Assembly (NCBI GenBank): GCA_028274465.1
Contig: CM051455.1
Span: 98,836,365-98,900,364 of the forward strand
Direction: 5' to 3'
Origin: Plantago ovata
Taxonomy: Eukaryota; Streptophyta; Magnoliopsida; Lamiales; Plantaginaceae
DNA: 64,000 nucleotides
Shown here: positions 43,209-55,887 of the stretch, one piece after another
How the letters are laid out: every line of letters starts with the position of its first letter
How positions within the stretch are numbered: position 1 is the first letter of the stretch
Program-made: the position numbers and the translations under genes
Notes under the pieces: model-generated
What the model was told of the DNA's origin: nothing
What the model saw: only the letters and a program-made list of their open reading frames with translations
Database searches by the model: none

Positions 43209-43595
43209 GTAGTTAACTCAACCATAAGCAAAACTTCACTATCTGAAACTCATTCTTTTGCTAATATAATTATTTCTTTACAGACTTCTCAAGATTCAAG
43301 TCAGAAGGTTGCTGAAACTTCTGCACCAGAATCCACACCTCCTGCTCAACAGGTAGATAAAGTTTTTGGTACTTCAACTAAGCTTGAAAACTTAGTGCTT
43401 GTATCTAACTTAAAATTATTTCAGGATGAACAATTCAAGGATGCTTCTCAAGCTCCTGAAGCAATGGAAATAGTACCAGCACAAACAAGTGTGCAATATG
43501 AGCTTGCTGAATCTCAGCAGGTAAATCGTATTCCAGCTTTTGACTCTAAAACTATTCTCCAAAACTTTCCTGAACTTAATTTTATTCTTTTTCAG
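43209..43595 (+). other. Three predicted introns in SIRE-2 accessory ORF
   Basis: 43209-43283 (75 nt), 43353-43424 (72 nt) and 43521-43595 (75 nt). Each starts CAG/GTA and ends T-rich CAG. They are separated by exons of 69 and 96 nt. All three can be read through without a stop. Confidence 0.6.
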
Positions 43596-43735
43596 ACTCA
43601 AAAGGAGACCACTGAAGTGGTTCACATCACTGAAGATCCGAAAGTAAGTTCAGAGGAACTTTACTCAGACTTCAAGAAAAATACCTTGACCAGAGTTGCT
43701 AAGCCTGTCAGCAACTAGCAAAGGTACAGAAGGAT

Positions 43736-43740
43736 GAACT
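43736..43740. repeat. Target site duplication of the decayed Copia (left copy)
   Basis: GAACT here and at 53250-53254. Removing the insert and one copy rejoins the SIRE-2 coding sequence (RRMN to FSDLHLHLS), as in SIRE-3. Confidence 0.92.
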
Positions 43741-45723
43741 TGTTAGAAATTGTAGGAAATTACCTCTAAGGTTAATGCAGCGGAATTCAAAAATTTTCCT
43801 ACATGAATCGTTGATTGAATGATTATTTAACATGCTCCATATAAATAACTTACCCGTTGTCCAGCTTCCAACTTCCATTACATAAATTTGTTCTTCAAAG
43901 AACAATTGATGATGATCTTTTAAAGAATCTGACTGAACTTAGAACAATTCTAAGCTGCCTACGTACCCTCAGGATCAAGCCAAACGTAGTTCAATTCTCC
44001 GTTGATGAATTCTCCATGGATGTTAGGAAATCCAGATTCAAAATCTACATTAAGCAAAACAAAGAAATCTCAAAGATCATAATAAAAGAGAATTAATCAA
44101 AGAAGAAAAGAAAGAAGTTAGAACGAATACAACCGTGTAGAAACCCTAGAGATAAGGAGAGATCTTAGCAACAACTTAGTACCACACGTATTCTTTCTGA
44201 TTTACTAACTTAAAATCACCCAGCCGCCTATGCTGGATATATGCGTGTAAAACGCATAAGTTAGTTTACATGGGCCTGGCCCAGTCGGTGTGTGTGCAAG
44301 CTAATAAGCTAGAGGTCATGGGTTCGAAGCCCATCACTAGCAACCCTTTTCTTTTGGGCTTTTAACACTTGAACCTCATTCTAAATTGGTTCAAATGCAC
44401 ATTCTAACTTTTAATTAATTAAATCCAATTTAATCTAATTATTCTTTTATTCTTTTATTAATTAAATCTAATTTAGTTAATTTACTTTCTATAAATTAAT
44501 CCATTGAATCCAATTCAACTTAACTAATTAGTTGTTACTATCAAATAGAATCATTCTCAATAATATTAAATTAAATATTTACCAACCCAATTGATATTTA
44601 TTTAATATATGAATTAAGTTATAAATCTAATTTTAATTTAATTAATGATTTCCATCAAATGAAATATCCTTGACAATAGTAAATCAAATGTTATCAATTC
44701 AATTGACATTTAATTTACCCTAATGCTTAATCGGGACAATCATCACCTAGTTGTATATGACCCATAGGCCCTCACATATCATGCAATGATAAAATCAAGG
44801 TCTCAGTGAATATTCCTAGACAATTGTCACTAGACAATACTAATATGTAAGGAACGTTTGTTGAGGAGATACAAACTGCCTGTGATGTAGAGTACTTTGA
44901 TGATACGGTCCTTTCATTCTCGAATACTCGAATGAGTCTAGAATATGGATTAATGTCTATCCCAATAACTCATCCATTGTCTCTCAATCTTCTTAGTCGA
45001 TCTAGATGATTATGTCCAAACACCATTTTGACATATATCTTTGCAGTGGCCACTGACTAATGATCGCACTAAATATGAGATGTAGAGTATTCTTTCCTTG
45101 AATCTATTCGGAGGAATGAATCCTGATCTTGGTCCAATCACTCACACCATATGCTTCCTAATATACCCAACGCATGCCGTATCTACCCTACTTTAAGAGT
45201 GCAAGCGTTGCGCATGGTCAAAGTATATTATTCCACATATGATGTAGTATTGACCTCAAGTCTGAGGACTATTACATCACCCTACAATCCGATACTCCCA
45301 TAGACACTTAAATAGAATTTACCAAATGGTTTCTCGGCTGGGTATGCCAACACTCTCCAAAGTGTCCATGTGTCCATCATGAATAACCAAGCCATTCGCA
45401 GCAGTGAGAACTACTACATCCTCGAAGGATCTGATGCAACACATGCTAATCTCTATCGCATCATTGATATCCCATATTTCAATGACCATCAACTAGTGGT
45501 TAATTTTAGGACTTAAGCTCCCACTAACTTGGTGATTATCTTTAGTCCTTGGGAACATCTTACAGAATAATTCAAACAACCAAATAATCTATTCAGTAAA
45601 TGTAATGCCAATTGTATTTATGTATGCTTAAATAATGTAACATAAATAAATACCAATAAGCTGAATGCGGTAAAGTACATATCGTCCTTAATGTTTGTTG
45701 TCTCTAGGACATATATACTTTCA
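43741..45723 (-). repeat. 3' LTR of the decayed Copia (1,983 bp)
   Basis: Plus strand TGTTAGAAATTG...ATATACTTTCA. Differences from the other LTR are mostly scattered single bases, about 7 in the first 240, plus a 14-base insertion in the right copy near 53032. It contains the tRNA-like unit (44270-44346) and a perfect 7-bp hairpin (TATGCGT/ACGCATA, about 44240-44259). Confidence 0.92.
44270..44350 (+). other. tRNA-like unit in the left LTR (A box, B box, T arm)
   Basis: A-box TGGCCCAGTCGG (44277-44288) and B-box GGTTCGAAGCC (44321-44331) are spaced as in a tRNA gene. The B box lies in a perfect T arm (ATGGG, TTCGAAG loop, CCCAT), an anticodon-arm-like AGCT/AGCT pairing precedes it and TTTT follows at 44347. 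The acceptor stem does not pair well, so this is not a working tRNA gene. It is more likely a tRNA-derived fragment or the head of a SINE. Confidence 0.6.
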
Positions 45724-45733
45724 ATCTCCCACT
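45724..45733 (-). promoter_or_regulatory. Polypurine tract of the decayed Copia
   Basis: Minus strand CCAAGTGGGAGAT directly before the 3' LTR start TGAAAG. Confidence 0.75.
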
Positions 45734-45799
45734 TGGCCTAGAGTCAATCACTCATGTGTGTCCAACATTTATATTCCTGGAATGGCTAACTTGTCTTTC

Positions 45800-46020
45800 C
45801 AAAGACAAAGTTTTGTGAAAGAATCAGCGTAGTGTCCTCACGGAGAAATTACTTTATTTATTTATGTTGTAATCTATCAGTGGTTTCCAAACCAATGATA
45901 GTGTCTCAGTAGATCCATGCTAGTATCATAAGATCTTGGTTCCTTTGCATGTGCAGTCGCATTAGTATAATCGCAATTTCACAATTCGATTACTAACACT
46001 TGGAACTACCCCTTGTTCTT
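45800..46020 (-). pseudogene. RNase H remnant of the decayed Copia
   Basis: On the minus strand, in shifting frames: GVVPSVSN (about 45974-46011), AKEPRSYDTSMDLLRHYH (45880-45948) and ADSFTK (45810-45827). These line up in order with Copia-2 ([32 protein letters not shown]). Several frameshifts and stops intervene. Confidence 0.7.
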
Positions 46021-49000
46021 CTAAGAACCTTCTAGCATAATCATACAGGACATAGGTTGTTGAATCTATACATCATTAGATCTAATCTAATATGATACTA
46101 TTACTAAGATGAATACAAAATTATAATTGCAATAAGTCCAATCATCACATTTATAATGAAGCTTACTACTCATATATACTATATATCTAAGCTAAGCTCC
46201 CACTATCCATGAAATCCGTTGATAATTCTAAGTCACCTTGACTGTTTGATGTATCACGTTTGTACATTTTAGGCGATGGTTGCACTATACAACATCGTGT
46301 ATATGTACGTAGTTCATACTTCAATAAGACAATCTAATATTGACAGTATAACCATGTGATAATAATAATAGATTCTCCTAGAATTCTATTATTGTTTATC
46401 AACACATTATTTATTCAAAATAGTGAATATCATGAAGAATTTGAATATTCTCTCGAACCTATCCCACAAGGTTTCAATATGAGAATATCCTAGAAACTTT
46501 CATTCAAGCCCCCTTCACAATGAAAGTCTTGAATGACCAATATTTGATTGTTAATGTGGAAACTATTTCATATGATGTTGGTGTCAAACATTTTCAATCA
46601 TATAGATAAGAGCTTCACACAAACACTTCTGAAGATGTACAGAACATTCATCTACTTTTGAAATAAGTTAAACTAATTTACTTATTTCAAATGTAAATGA
46701 TCAAACTCCTAGAGGCTTGCATAAGTCCACATTGGTCTTATTTGATTTGCATATCCATACATGATTTGAATTCGACACTAAGGCCTATAACTGTGTCAAA
46801 CACACTTTAGAATAAAGTTTCTCCTCAGAAAGTGGTATAGGCTTGTTATCGAATACATCATGCAATTATTAGATGCTCATGCAAGTAAAATCTTATAGGA
46901 CTGGTCTATAATCCAACCAATAGATAATATATAGTATGTCTCCCAGACTCAATTATATAATTTTGATTGTCCTACACTATGTAGGCATAGACTCTGTTGT
47001 TGATATAATACTTTCCTGAAAGAAACTACTACTATGTAATAATAAAATATCAATTTACTTAAGTTCTAAACTTAAGTAATCTCTAGTCCATCTCTTAAGA
47101 TCCTATGGCTTTAAGCCACCTCTCAAAATCGATATCAAATATCATTTTGTTAGCTATAGGTTATAAACTCATCCATGCGAGTATGACAGTAAATAATTGT
47201 GATCCTTCTTAAGGATTCCATACAATTCAATTTGTCACGACAATTTACTTAACCTAGGAGTTTGTTCATTTGCGTTCGAATTCGTTTAATTATCCTGAAT
47301 GTTATGAGGCACTCTAATATTGGGACACCCAATAAATTATAGTGATCAAGGTAACACTCAAATGCTAACCTTGCTATGAAGAATGTGAAACCTTTAAATT
47401 GCACTGTTTCAACTTATGGGAATAACTTATTCATAAAAGGATTACTCTCCAAATGCTTTCATTAGCTTATGGGCATTACCAAGTAACTTACTCCCACTAA
47501 CCTCAAGCACTGTTGAATCTTCCTCTGAATCTTTGTCATGGTTAAATGACAAGTTATCAGCCTCATTAGTTAATTTGTGGTCTTGAAACCATTTCAAACA
47601 TTGTACTCCTATCTAATTCATTCCTTGTGAACTCCAAGTTTTAAAAGAATAACATATGTCAAGAAACAACATCCAATTTGTCTCTTATAAATATAGAGAT
47701 AAAGTTTCACAAATTAACACATTCTAAAATCCTATTAATCATGAAGAACTTTAATACATATATGGGCCAACCCCATATTCAACTATGTAATAAAGAATCT
47801 TACAACATAACTATTATGTGTCTCTAAGACTGATTTAGTAAGGATATAATTAGGATACATATTGAGCTTCAATTGCACGTGTAACAAAGTATATGGGTTA
47901 ATCTATGTCGAACATAGCATTTCCATTTCAATGGAACCCATCATGGGAGATTAACCATGTCTAACAAGGTTTAATTAATTCCACTCTATTAGAACCCATG
48001 GCCTTTTATAACAATCCATAACCACGTTGTAAGTACTATTCAATTGACCCAATCAAAGAATAAAATACTCCATATAACATGTTTATATTCTATTCAGCAT
48101 TGTGACTTTGTACTTCTCAAGGGCAATGAACTTGCATCTTCTCAAGCGCAAGTGGTTAGACCGAGGAAAATATAAAGCACATGGTGAATTAGGACATTTC
48201 CCAATTTGAATGCTCACACATGCCTTGCAATGTGTGTCATCTCAAATTGTTATTTGGTATTCATCCCTTTCCAAAAAGATCTAGTGAATACCATTTAATT
48301 ATAAGATAAGACTTATAATCCATATGTTTCAAAACAAATATTGTCAAGTAGTCTAACTTACTTAACACTTGTCATTCTTATCTCGCAAGTTCAACCAAGT
48401 TGACAAATAACATAATTTTGGGAAATTGGTTTGTTATGTTGGTCTTCTTATCATGTATTGAGAAATCCATGTCTTGTGGTTAAGAACTTTTGATCTATGT
48501 TCTTGAAGACGTCTACCTCTATACTATTAGTGTGACTAAATAGTAGGTAAATTCACTATCGTCTTAACAAGTACAGAAACAATGTTCTTAACATATGAAA
48601 TCAATAGAATAATTTCATTTGTAATTAGTATCCAATACTAAAATTACTTCATAGACATAACCAACTTTCAATACGCAATAATGTGCTTGAATCTTTATGC
48701 AATAATTGTTTTAAGTTCAAGGAATCAAACTTTGCTACCCATACTCTCATTGAATTACTATAATTGCAATAAAGTGTATTATTCGTTAGACATTTACTCT
48801 TTCTTTCAAGGTCATCTTTAAGATAAATGGAAATATATTTAGAGCAGCTTTTAGTATATTTATTCTACTTTCCATTCCTTACGGATTGGTTTAATAGAAC
48901 TGCTCACTATGAGCACCATTTACCCATGGATGATGTTCTTGCAAAAGATTATGAGTAGTAAGCAGCTCTAGGCAATCTCACTTCTATTGTATTTAATATT

Positions 49001-50122
49001 CTCTATGAAATTAATACAAATTATGAAGTGACTTAAAAGAAATTAATTGAAGAAATGCCAAACAATATTCTCTAAGAATTATAACATCCTCAATTGACTT
49101 TCTTATTCCAAATAATATTAGAGCTTTTGAAGAGAAATCAAATTTTAACATTTAAAGATAATACGCATTGACTATCATAAGAACTTGTACTCCCACTGAT
49201 TTAGCCAAACTCTAGAATAGAGGTTGACCAAGGTCAATGTTCATCATACATGTTCTAAGAGATATCTTCTATAATGTCTTCATACTCTCATGTTGTGCAA
49301 GCTACTTGTGTACCATACACGCCTAAGTCGAATACGTTACCTAGTTGTCCTTGTATTTAATATAAGTATTCTTGTCCAACTCGAAACACTCAAATTCAAA
49401 CACAAGATAATCTTGGGTACGTGCTTGTCCAAGACAAACTCAATTAAATCAAATGCAAATAACAGTACAGTCAAAATGTCATTGGTAAATGAATCAAACT
49501 AATAGTATTCATCAAATGCCATTCTACAACAACCTTATAAAACATAATGTAAATAAAGCGTGAATTAAATTTAACTCTAATTCAATAACAATTCACAATA
49601 TCCTCATTCAGCGACTAAATAATCAAGGCCTTTTGACTTATTTAGTTCCATTAATTTTATCATATTCACCGACCCCATTGGAAGAATACGGATTCATTTC
49701 TAATATGAATCTTAATGGCCAAGATCCAAATCTGCACTACTACAGCCCCTGCTATGGCTGATCACTGTAATAGCCAAATAAGGTAGGTATCTAAACCAAT
49801 TGTACAATACAACTCTTGGTTGACCAAAGCTACTTTGATCGACGTCCTATAGACTATGCCTGACGCTATGGCGACTCGACATAGCCCAAGTAAGTCACGA
49901 CCATCGCACAGTACCAACTACGGACCTATGAAAGAGAAATTCCATCGGCAAACAGAGTAAGCACTATGGTGCATATTACTCATGAGATTAGATGGTTCCA
50001 TTCATCATTCAATTATGATGGGTGACTTCATGCGATCAAATCGAGACTTAAATTTTAGATGGGGAACATTATGTCGGGGTATTTAATCGCTTAAACAAGA
50101 TCTTAGATAACTATCAAACATA
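46021..50122. other. Interior of the decayed Copia without recognisable genes
   Basis: About 4 kb of AT-rich sequence. Reading frames are short (the longest, 70 codons at 49290-49502, is not recognisable). By position it should be eroded pol and gag. Confidence 0.6.
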
Positions 50123-50290
50123 GGGCGCCGCCTACCCACACATACAATTCGCGGGCCAACAAATAATGAGTCCGCCTACTCATGCATACAATATGCAGAC
50201 AAGCAAGTAATGGGTGCCGCCTACCCATGCATATGACAGATGCGGTCCGGAAATTAGTGGGTGCCGCCTACCCATAAATAGCGGACATAA
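50123..50290. repeat. Tandem repeats in the decayed Copia leader/gag region
   Basis: About four units of roughly 45-50 bases, each with a GCCGCCTACCCA or GTCCGCCTACTCA core. In the better units GGGT...ACCC can pair around GCCGCCT. Confidence 0.65.
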
Positions 50291-51238
50291 AGTGCTATAC
50301 TGATTTAAAATAAATCATATAGACATTCAAAGATACGTGAGCAAGTAATTGTGAGTTAAAGTTTGCATGAAAATATAATTTGTCTCATCTTTATACTTCT
50401 AAAGTATTTATAAATGTTTTACTTCAAAAATAAAACATTTATTAATTTCCAAGAAATTAAAATTAATTATAAATCCAATTTATAATAATTTATAAGTCAT
50501 AAATCTAATTTATGAATTTTCCAGAAATTTATAAACATTTAAAACAAGTTTCTACATTAATATAATCTTCTAAAGAATATTAATATTAAAACTTAGTTTA
50601 TAAGCTATGTCAAACATGTATCTAATCATTAATATAAATCTCCAAGATTAATATTATGACAAAAATGTAATTTATAAACTACTCATGAATTAAATAATAA
50701 ATTTCTAAAACTCTAGGGGTTTATTTTAAATTTCCAGAAAACTTATGAGGGCTAAATCGAACGTATCGAATACTCAGAGGACCAGTGGCAATTTCTAGAA
50801 TTATAAAATCAAATTTTAATGGTCAAATTGAAAGTTAGAAACTTAAGGACTGGATTTATGAATATAAACAGTAAAGGGACCTCTGCTACAATAAGACAGA
50901 AGAATCTGTCAAATGGTAATAAAGGTCCCCAAACTTTTGTTCGTTTCAACCAAGCCCTTATACTTTCTGCAAATTCTCAATTCGGTCCCTGCAAGTTCCA
51001 AAAGCTTGCACATTGGTCCTACAATGGAGTCTTCAACTCCAATTCGACTTTCCCATCAATATTAGTGTTCCATGACAAAGATGATGATGATTTAACTTGA
51101 TGAAACTTTAATTATCGTGCAAACCCCAGTTATACGTATTCATGAATTCTTAATCCAATTAGAGAACAATTATAAATCTCCAAAATTAAACTCACGATAA
51201 TCAAACAACAACATGTAAATAATTCATTCAATCAACCT
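50291..51238 (-). other. Leader region of the decayed Copia
   Basis: Very AT-rich sequence (TTTATAAATTT-type words between 50400 and 50700), then a 93-codon plus-strand frame (50819-51100) that I do not trust. No gene recognised. Confidence 0.5.
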
Positions 51239-51251
51239 GGCTCTGATACCA
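51239..51251 (-). promoter_or_regulatory. Primer binding site of the decayed Copia (initiator tRNA-Met)
   Basis: Minus strand TGGTATCAGAGCC is the standard Copia primer site complementary to initiator tRNA-Met. It is one base inside the LTR. Confidence 0.92.
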
Positions 51252-51252
51252 T

Positions 51253-53249
51253 TGTTAGAAATTGTAGGAAATTACCTCTAAGGTTAATACAACGGAATTC
51301 AAAAATTTTCCTACATGGATCGTTGATTGAATGATTATTTAACATACTACATATAAATAACTTACCCGTTGTCCAGCTTCCAACTTCCATTACATAAATT
51401 TGTTCTTCAAAGAACAATTGATGATGATATTTTAAAGAATCTGACTGAATTTAGAACAATTCTAAGCTGCCTACGTACCCTCAGGATCAAGCCAAACGTA
51501 GTTCAATTCTCCGTTGATGAATTCTCCATGGATATTAGGAAATCCACATTCAAAATCTACATTAATCAAAACAAAGAAATCTCAAAGATCATAATAAAAG
51601 AGAATTAATCAAAGAAGAAAAGAAAGAAGTTAGAACGAATACAACCGTGTATAAACCCTAGAGAGAAGGAGAGATCTTAGCAACAACTTAGTACCACACG
51701 TATTCTTTCTGATTTACTAACTTAAAATCACCCAGCCGCCTATGCTGGATATATGCGTGTAAAACGCATAAGTTAGTTTACATGAGCCTGGCCCAGTCGG
51801 TGTGTGTGCAAGCTAATAAGCTAAAGGTCATGGGTTCGAAGCCCATCACTAGCAATACTTTTCTTTTGGGCTTTTAACACTTGAACCTCATTCTAAATTG
51901 GTTCAAATGCACATTCTAACTTTTAATTAATTAAATCTAATTTAATCTAATTATTCTTTTCTTCTTTTATTAATTAAATCTAATTTAATTAATTTACTTT
52001 CTATAAATTAATCCATTGAATCCAATTCAACTTAACTAATTAGTTGTTACTATCAAATAGAATCATTCCCAATAATATTAAATTAAATATTTACCAATCC
52101 AATTGATATTTATTTAATATATCAATTAAGTTATAAATCTAATTTTAACTTAATTAATGATTTCCATCAAATGAAATATCCTTGACAATAGTAAATCAAA
52201 TGTTATCAATTCAATTGACATTTAATTTACCCTAATGCTTAATCGGGAGAATCATCACCTAGTTGTATATGACCCATAGACCCTCACATATCATGCAATG
52301 ATCAAATCAAGGTCTCAATGTATATTCCTAGACAATCGTCACTAGACAATACTAATATGTAAGGAACGTTTGTTGAGGAGATACAAACTGCCTGTGATGT
52401 AGAGTACTTTGATGATACGGTCCTTTCGTTCTCGAATACTCGAATGAGTCTAAAATATGGATTAGTGTCTATTCCAATAACTCATCCATTGTCTCTCAAT
52501 CTTCTTAGTCAATCTAGATGATTATGTCCAAACACCATTTTGACATATATCTTTGCAGTGGCCACTGACTAATGATCGCACTAAATATGAGATGTAGAGT
52601 ATTCTTTCCTTGAATCTATTCGGAGGAATGAATTTTGATCTTGGTCCAATCACTCACACCATATGCTTCCTAATATACCCAACGCATGCCGTATCTACCC
52701 TACTTTAAGAGTGCAAGCGTTGAGCATGGTCAAAGTATATTATTCCACATATGATGTAGTATTGACCTCAAGTCTGAGGACTATTACATCACCCTACAAT
52801 CCGATACTCCCATAGACACTTAAATAGAATTTACCAAATGGTTTCTCGGCTGGGTATGCCAACACTCTCCAAAGTGTCCATGTGTCCATCATGAATTACC
52901 AAGCCATTCGCAGCAGTGAGAACTACTACATCCTCGAAGGATCTGATGCAACACATGCTAATCTCTATCGCATCATTGATATCCCATATTTCAGTGACCA
53001 TCAACTAGTGGTTAATTTTAGGACTTAAGCTCTGACACACAAGCTCCCACTAACTTGGTGATTATCTTTAGTCCTTGGGAACATCTTACAGAATAATTCA
53101 AACAACCAAATAATCTATTCAGTAAATGTAATGCCAATTGTATTTATGTATGCTTAAATAATGTAACATAAATAAATACCAATAAGCTGAATGCGGTAAA
53201 ATACATATCGCCCTTAATGTTGGTTGTCTCTAGGACATATATACTTTCA
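51253..53249 (-). repeat. 5' LTR of the decayed Copia (1,997 bp)
   Basis: Matches 43741-45723 by eye at about 97%. It has a 14-base addition containing CTGACACACAAG after GGACTTAAG near 53030. The tRNA-like unit is present, with A box 51789-51800 and B box 51833-51843. Confidence 0.92.
51785..51860 (+). other. tRNA-like unit in the right LTR
   Basis: The A box and B box are identical to those in the left LTR and the T arm is intact. The 3' flank reads AGCAATAC where the left copy has AGCAACCC. Confidence 0.6.
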
Positions 53250-53254
53250 GAACT
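53250..53254. repeat. Target site duplication of the decayed Copia (right copy)
   Basis: GAACT, matching 43736-43740. Confidence 0.92.
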
Positions 53255-55887
53255 TTTCTGATCTTCATCTCCATCTGTCCAACGAGAAAACCGACTTTCT
53301 CTGCTGAAACTCGACACGTTTGTGCACTCAATACTTCAAGAAGAGTTGACATATTCTCAGCTCATGAGCTCCAGTCTGATTGGTCTAATCAGAGAGAATA
53401 TGAAAGCTAAATTCAAGAGTGCCTCTCCAGCTGAACAAGCTGTGATGCTCAAGGGTTCCTTTGTACCCATGGTGGCTGGTCCCCACAAAATCAACGAAGA
53501 AGAGGAAGTTACAAGTATCACACTGTAAAAACATCTTGAGTTGGTCATACTGACGGACGATGATGAAGAAGAAGAGGATGAGAACATTCCTAAAGATCCA
53601 AGTGATGATGAAGGAAAAGATTCTAAGGACAAAAAGGATGACGATGATGATAATCAAGGTTCTATTCCTGATGCTGGTGGACTTAAACTGACAGTTGCTG
53701 ACACTGAATGTCATAACACTGAACATCAGCAAGCTGATCAAACACCAAGTCAGCAACAAGAATCCAATCCTGCTCCTGCTGAGACAAGTACTCCAGCGAC
53801 TGAACAAGTTGCTGAAACTGAAGAAGAGTACGCCAGAAAGCGCGTTGAATTGAAACTAGGCAAAAACAAGCTTTCTGATGCTGAGTTATCTTTACTCGAT
53901 GCCAAGGTCACTGAACCAAACCTTGAAGATGAAGAATTTGATGAAGATTATCAAAGAGCACTTCAAAACAGTCTACAGATTCATGCAAGGCATACGCAGA
54001 ATCTAGACATTGCTCAATCTTCAGGAGTGAAGCACACGGAAGTCCCCTCCCTTCCACTTACTACTGGTGAAACTCCAGTTATTGAGTCTCAAGCGTTGCC
54101 CTCAGCAACCACTCAATCAAAAGTCACTACTGGTGAAACTCCAGTTGTTGAGTCTCAAGCGTTGCCCTCAGCAACCACTCAACCAAAAGGGAATGAAGCT
54201 ACAGATTTAGGAACCAAGGTTGCTGGCCTTGATGAATCTGATGACGAAGAAGATCTCTCAGCAAATGAAGATGATCAATCAAAGAAAGCTGAACCCGTAG
54301 TGGTTATAATTCCTCCTCCTGATGATGAAAATGATGTGGGAGATGATATAAGAAGCCATTTGCTGACCAGAGATGATCAATTCGCTACTGAGCTTAAAGT
54401 TCATTCCTTAGCTCCGACTTTAGTGCCGTTTCCACATGTGGAGGATTTTACTCCAAGAATTTTGGCACTAATGGAAGTCCACAATGCCAGCAAAGCAGAA
54501 GATGATGCACTGCTTGCTGAGAGTCCGCTTGACATCGGCAAAATACTGGCTACTATTCTGAAACGCACTACTTCTCTTACCATAGCTCAGAAAGACATAA
54601 GTCTACATCACAAAAGTTATGAAGAAGATGTCAGTCAAGCACTCAAACTGGCAAAGTCTGCATTGAAAAAGGCTCAGACTTTCATTGAAGACAAAGTCGA
54701 AAATGAGCGCAGACATGAAGAGAACTTGGTGAGTATCAAACAAGAATTGTCAAAGCTGACCTCTGATCAGCAGGCAATTATTATGAAGTATAATAGCCTA
54801 AGCACTCTTGCTGAAAATTGCAATGAGTTCTTTTCTCTGCACATTACTCCAATGATGCAATCCATGTCTAAGGGGGAAGATAAGCAAAGAAAATCTTCAA
54901 GAAAGAAAACCCCTGCTGAAGCGCCACTGACAATAGAACCTCTTGCTGAAAGAGAGCAAAGTTCTAAAAGACAAGCTGAAACATATTCTGAGTTGAATTC
55001 AACAAATCCGAAAAAGAGAAGAACTTCTGCTGAAAAGAATACTGTCACACTGAGAGTCATCAAGATGTGAATGAAGATGATGATGACAATCAAACAATAG
55101 CTCAAGCTATAAGAGCTAGACCAATTACAGCCCTAACTCCGTCTGGCCACTCAAAACATTTCTCTTCTGACTCAAGATCTTCAGCAAGAGATCAGGAAAA
55201 TGCAAAGTCAAGAAGAAGAAGGCAAAGACAGGAAGAAAAGAGGCTAGACAGCATTGCCATTGGCTCCGACATTGAATATACAAAGACCAGCAATGAGGAA
55301 ACAACTCAAAATGTGATCAGAAATGTTCATGGTTGCTGGATCTTAAAGCTGGAAGATGTATTGGCAAATGATTTCTTTCCAACTTCTGTACTGAATCAAA
55401 TGTACGCTTGGATTGAACTGAAGGTGAAAAGAAAAGAAAGGCATCCTCCTCCCTTCCCAAGAAACATTGATGGGAGATGGCTGAATCTGGAAGTCTTGGT
55501 AAGAAGAACATCAATTTGCAAACAAATGAAGCAAGAACCTGATTTAATTAAACCAATTGATGTTGCTTATTACTCTGACCCTTTAACCAAGAAGTCAAAA
55601 AAAAAAAAAAAAGGCTCGATTCCTTATGAGTATTTCTATCTCACTGCCAAGGATCAAGAAGAAGATCTTCTCTGGTTAAGGAAGATTCATGCTAACAGGG
55701 GAATTTCAGATACACAACTTCTCCATGCCAGCAATTGGGGCATGCACTTGTGGGTGTTGCACTACAAAGAAATGAATGTTGAAAAACATCATTATACCGC
55801 CTGCAAGAACGCAAGGATCATTCAGCTCGAAGTCCGTAAGCTACTTGACGATTACGAAAAGGACTGCGTTGAATTTTCTGCGCTTGC
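53255..55887 (+). pseudogene. SIRE-2 accessory ORF, second part
   Basis: Resumes FSDLHLHLSNEK and runs through the acidic block (DDDEEEEDE), two TTGETPV repeats, a coiled coil (LKLAKSALKKAQTFIED) and the conserved C-terminal domain (GCWILKLEDVL, YEYFYLTAKDQEEDLLWLRK, ASNWGMHLWV). A TAT-to-TAA change at 53526-53528, a frameshift near 55050 and an A16 run near 55600 are the visible damage. It is cut at 55888, about 40 codons before the end of the SIRE-3 version, by the Athila-2 LTR. Confidence 0.7.

Larger units (their letters stand above)
41146..43740 (+). pseudogene. SIRE-2 accessory ORF, first part
   Basis: MAPKRQSSKTSKSSK... aligns with the SIRE-3 accessory ORF along its whole length and here keeps the N-terminal frame that SIRE-3 lost (RPMPPAYLDTAKCEMMMQWG). 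It contains the same domain-like block, KKKRKADDD signal and Glu/Ala repeats. A one-base loss near 41762 and TAG at 41848 break it, and TGG has become TAG at 43716-43718. Three predicted introns (43209-43283, 43353-43424, 43521-43595) are all multiples of three and stop-free. It is interrupted at 43741 and continues at 53255. Confidence 0.7.
43741..53249 (-). mobile_element. Decayed, non-autonomous Copia element with ~2-kb LTRs
   Basis: Two near-identical LTRs (43741-45723 and 51253-53249) flank a 5.5-kb interior. The orientation is minus, because the initiator-Met primer site lies beside the right LTR and the polypurine tract beside the left one. The interior has no long ORF, but near the 3' end decayed Copia RNase H can be read (45810-46010). 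The LTR tips share a core with the Copia-2 LTR, so the two are of the same broad group. GAACT flanks the element. Confidence 0.9.
34801..55887 (+). mobile_element. SIRE-2, 5'-truncated SIRE-like Copia element interrupted by a decayed Copia
   Basis: Gag, protease, integrase, reverse transcriptase, RNase H, hairpin array, internal TATA and accessory ORF, in the same order as SIRE-3. The decayed Copia (43741-53249) interrupts the accessory ORF, with GAACT duplicated on both sides. The 5' end is lost to Athila-1 at 34800 and the 3' end to Athila-2 at 55888, so no LTR of this copy is in the window. The internal part alone is about 11.6 kb, a large Copia element. Confidence 0.87.

Noticed and set aside
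44270..44350. Functional tRNA gene
   Set aside because: The A box, B box and T arm are good, but the acceptor stem does not pair and the unit is duplicated as part of LTRs.
49290..49502. 70-codon plus-strand ORF in the decayed Copia
   Set aside because: Not recognisable, antisense to the element, and of chance length for AT-rich DNA.
50819..51100. 93-codon plus-strand ORF next to the decayed Copia primer site
   Set aside because: It lies antisense in the leader, with no recognisable domain and no sign of a promoter; probably chance.
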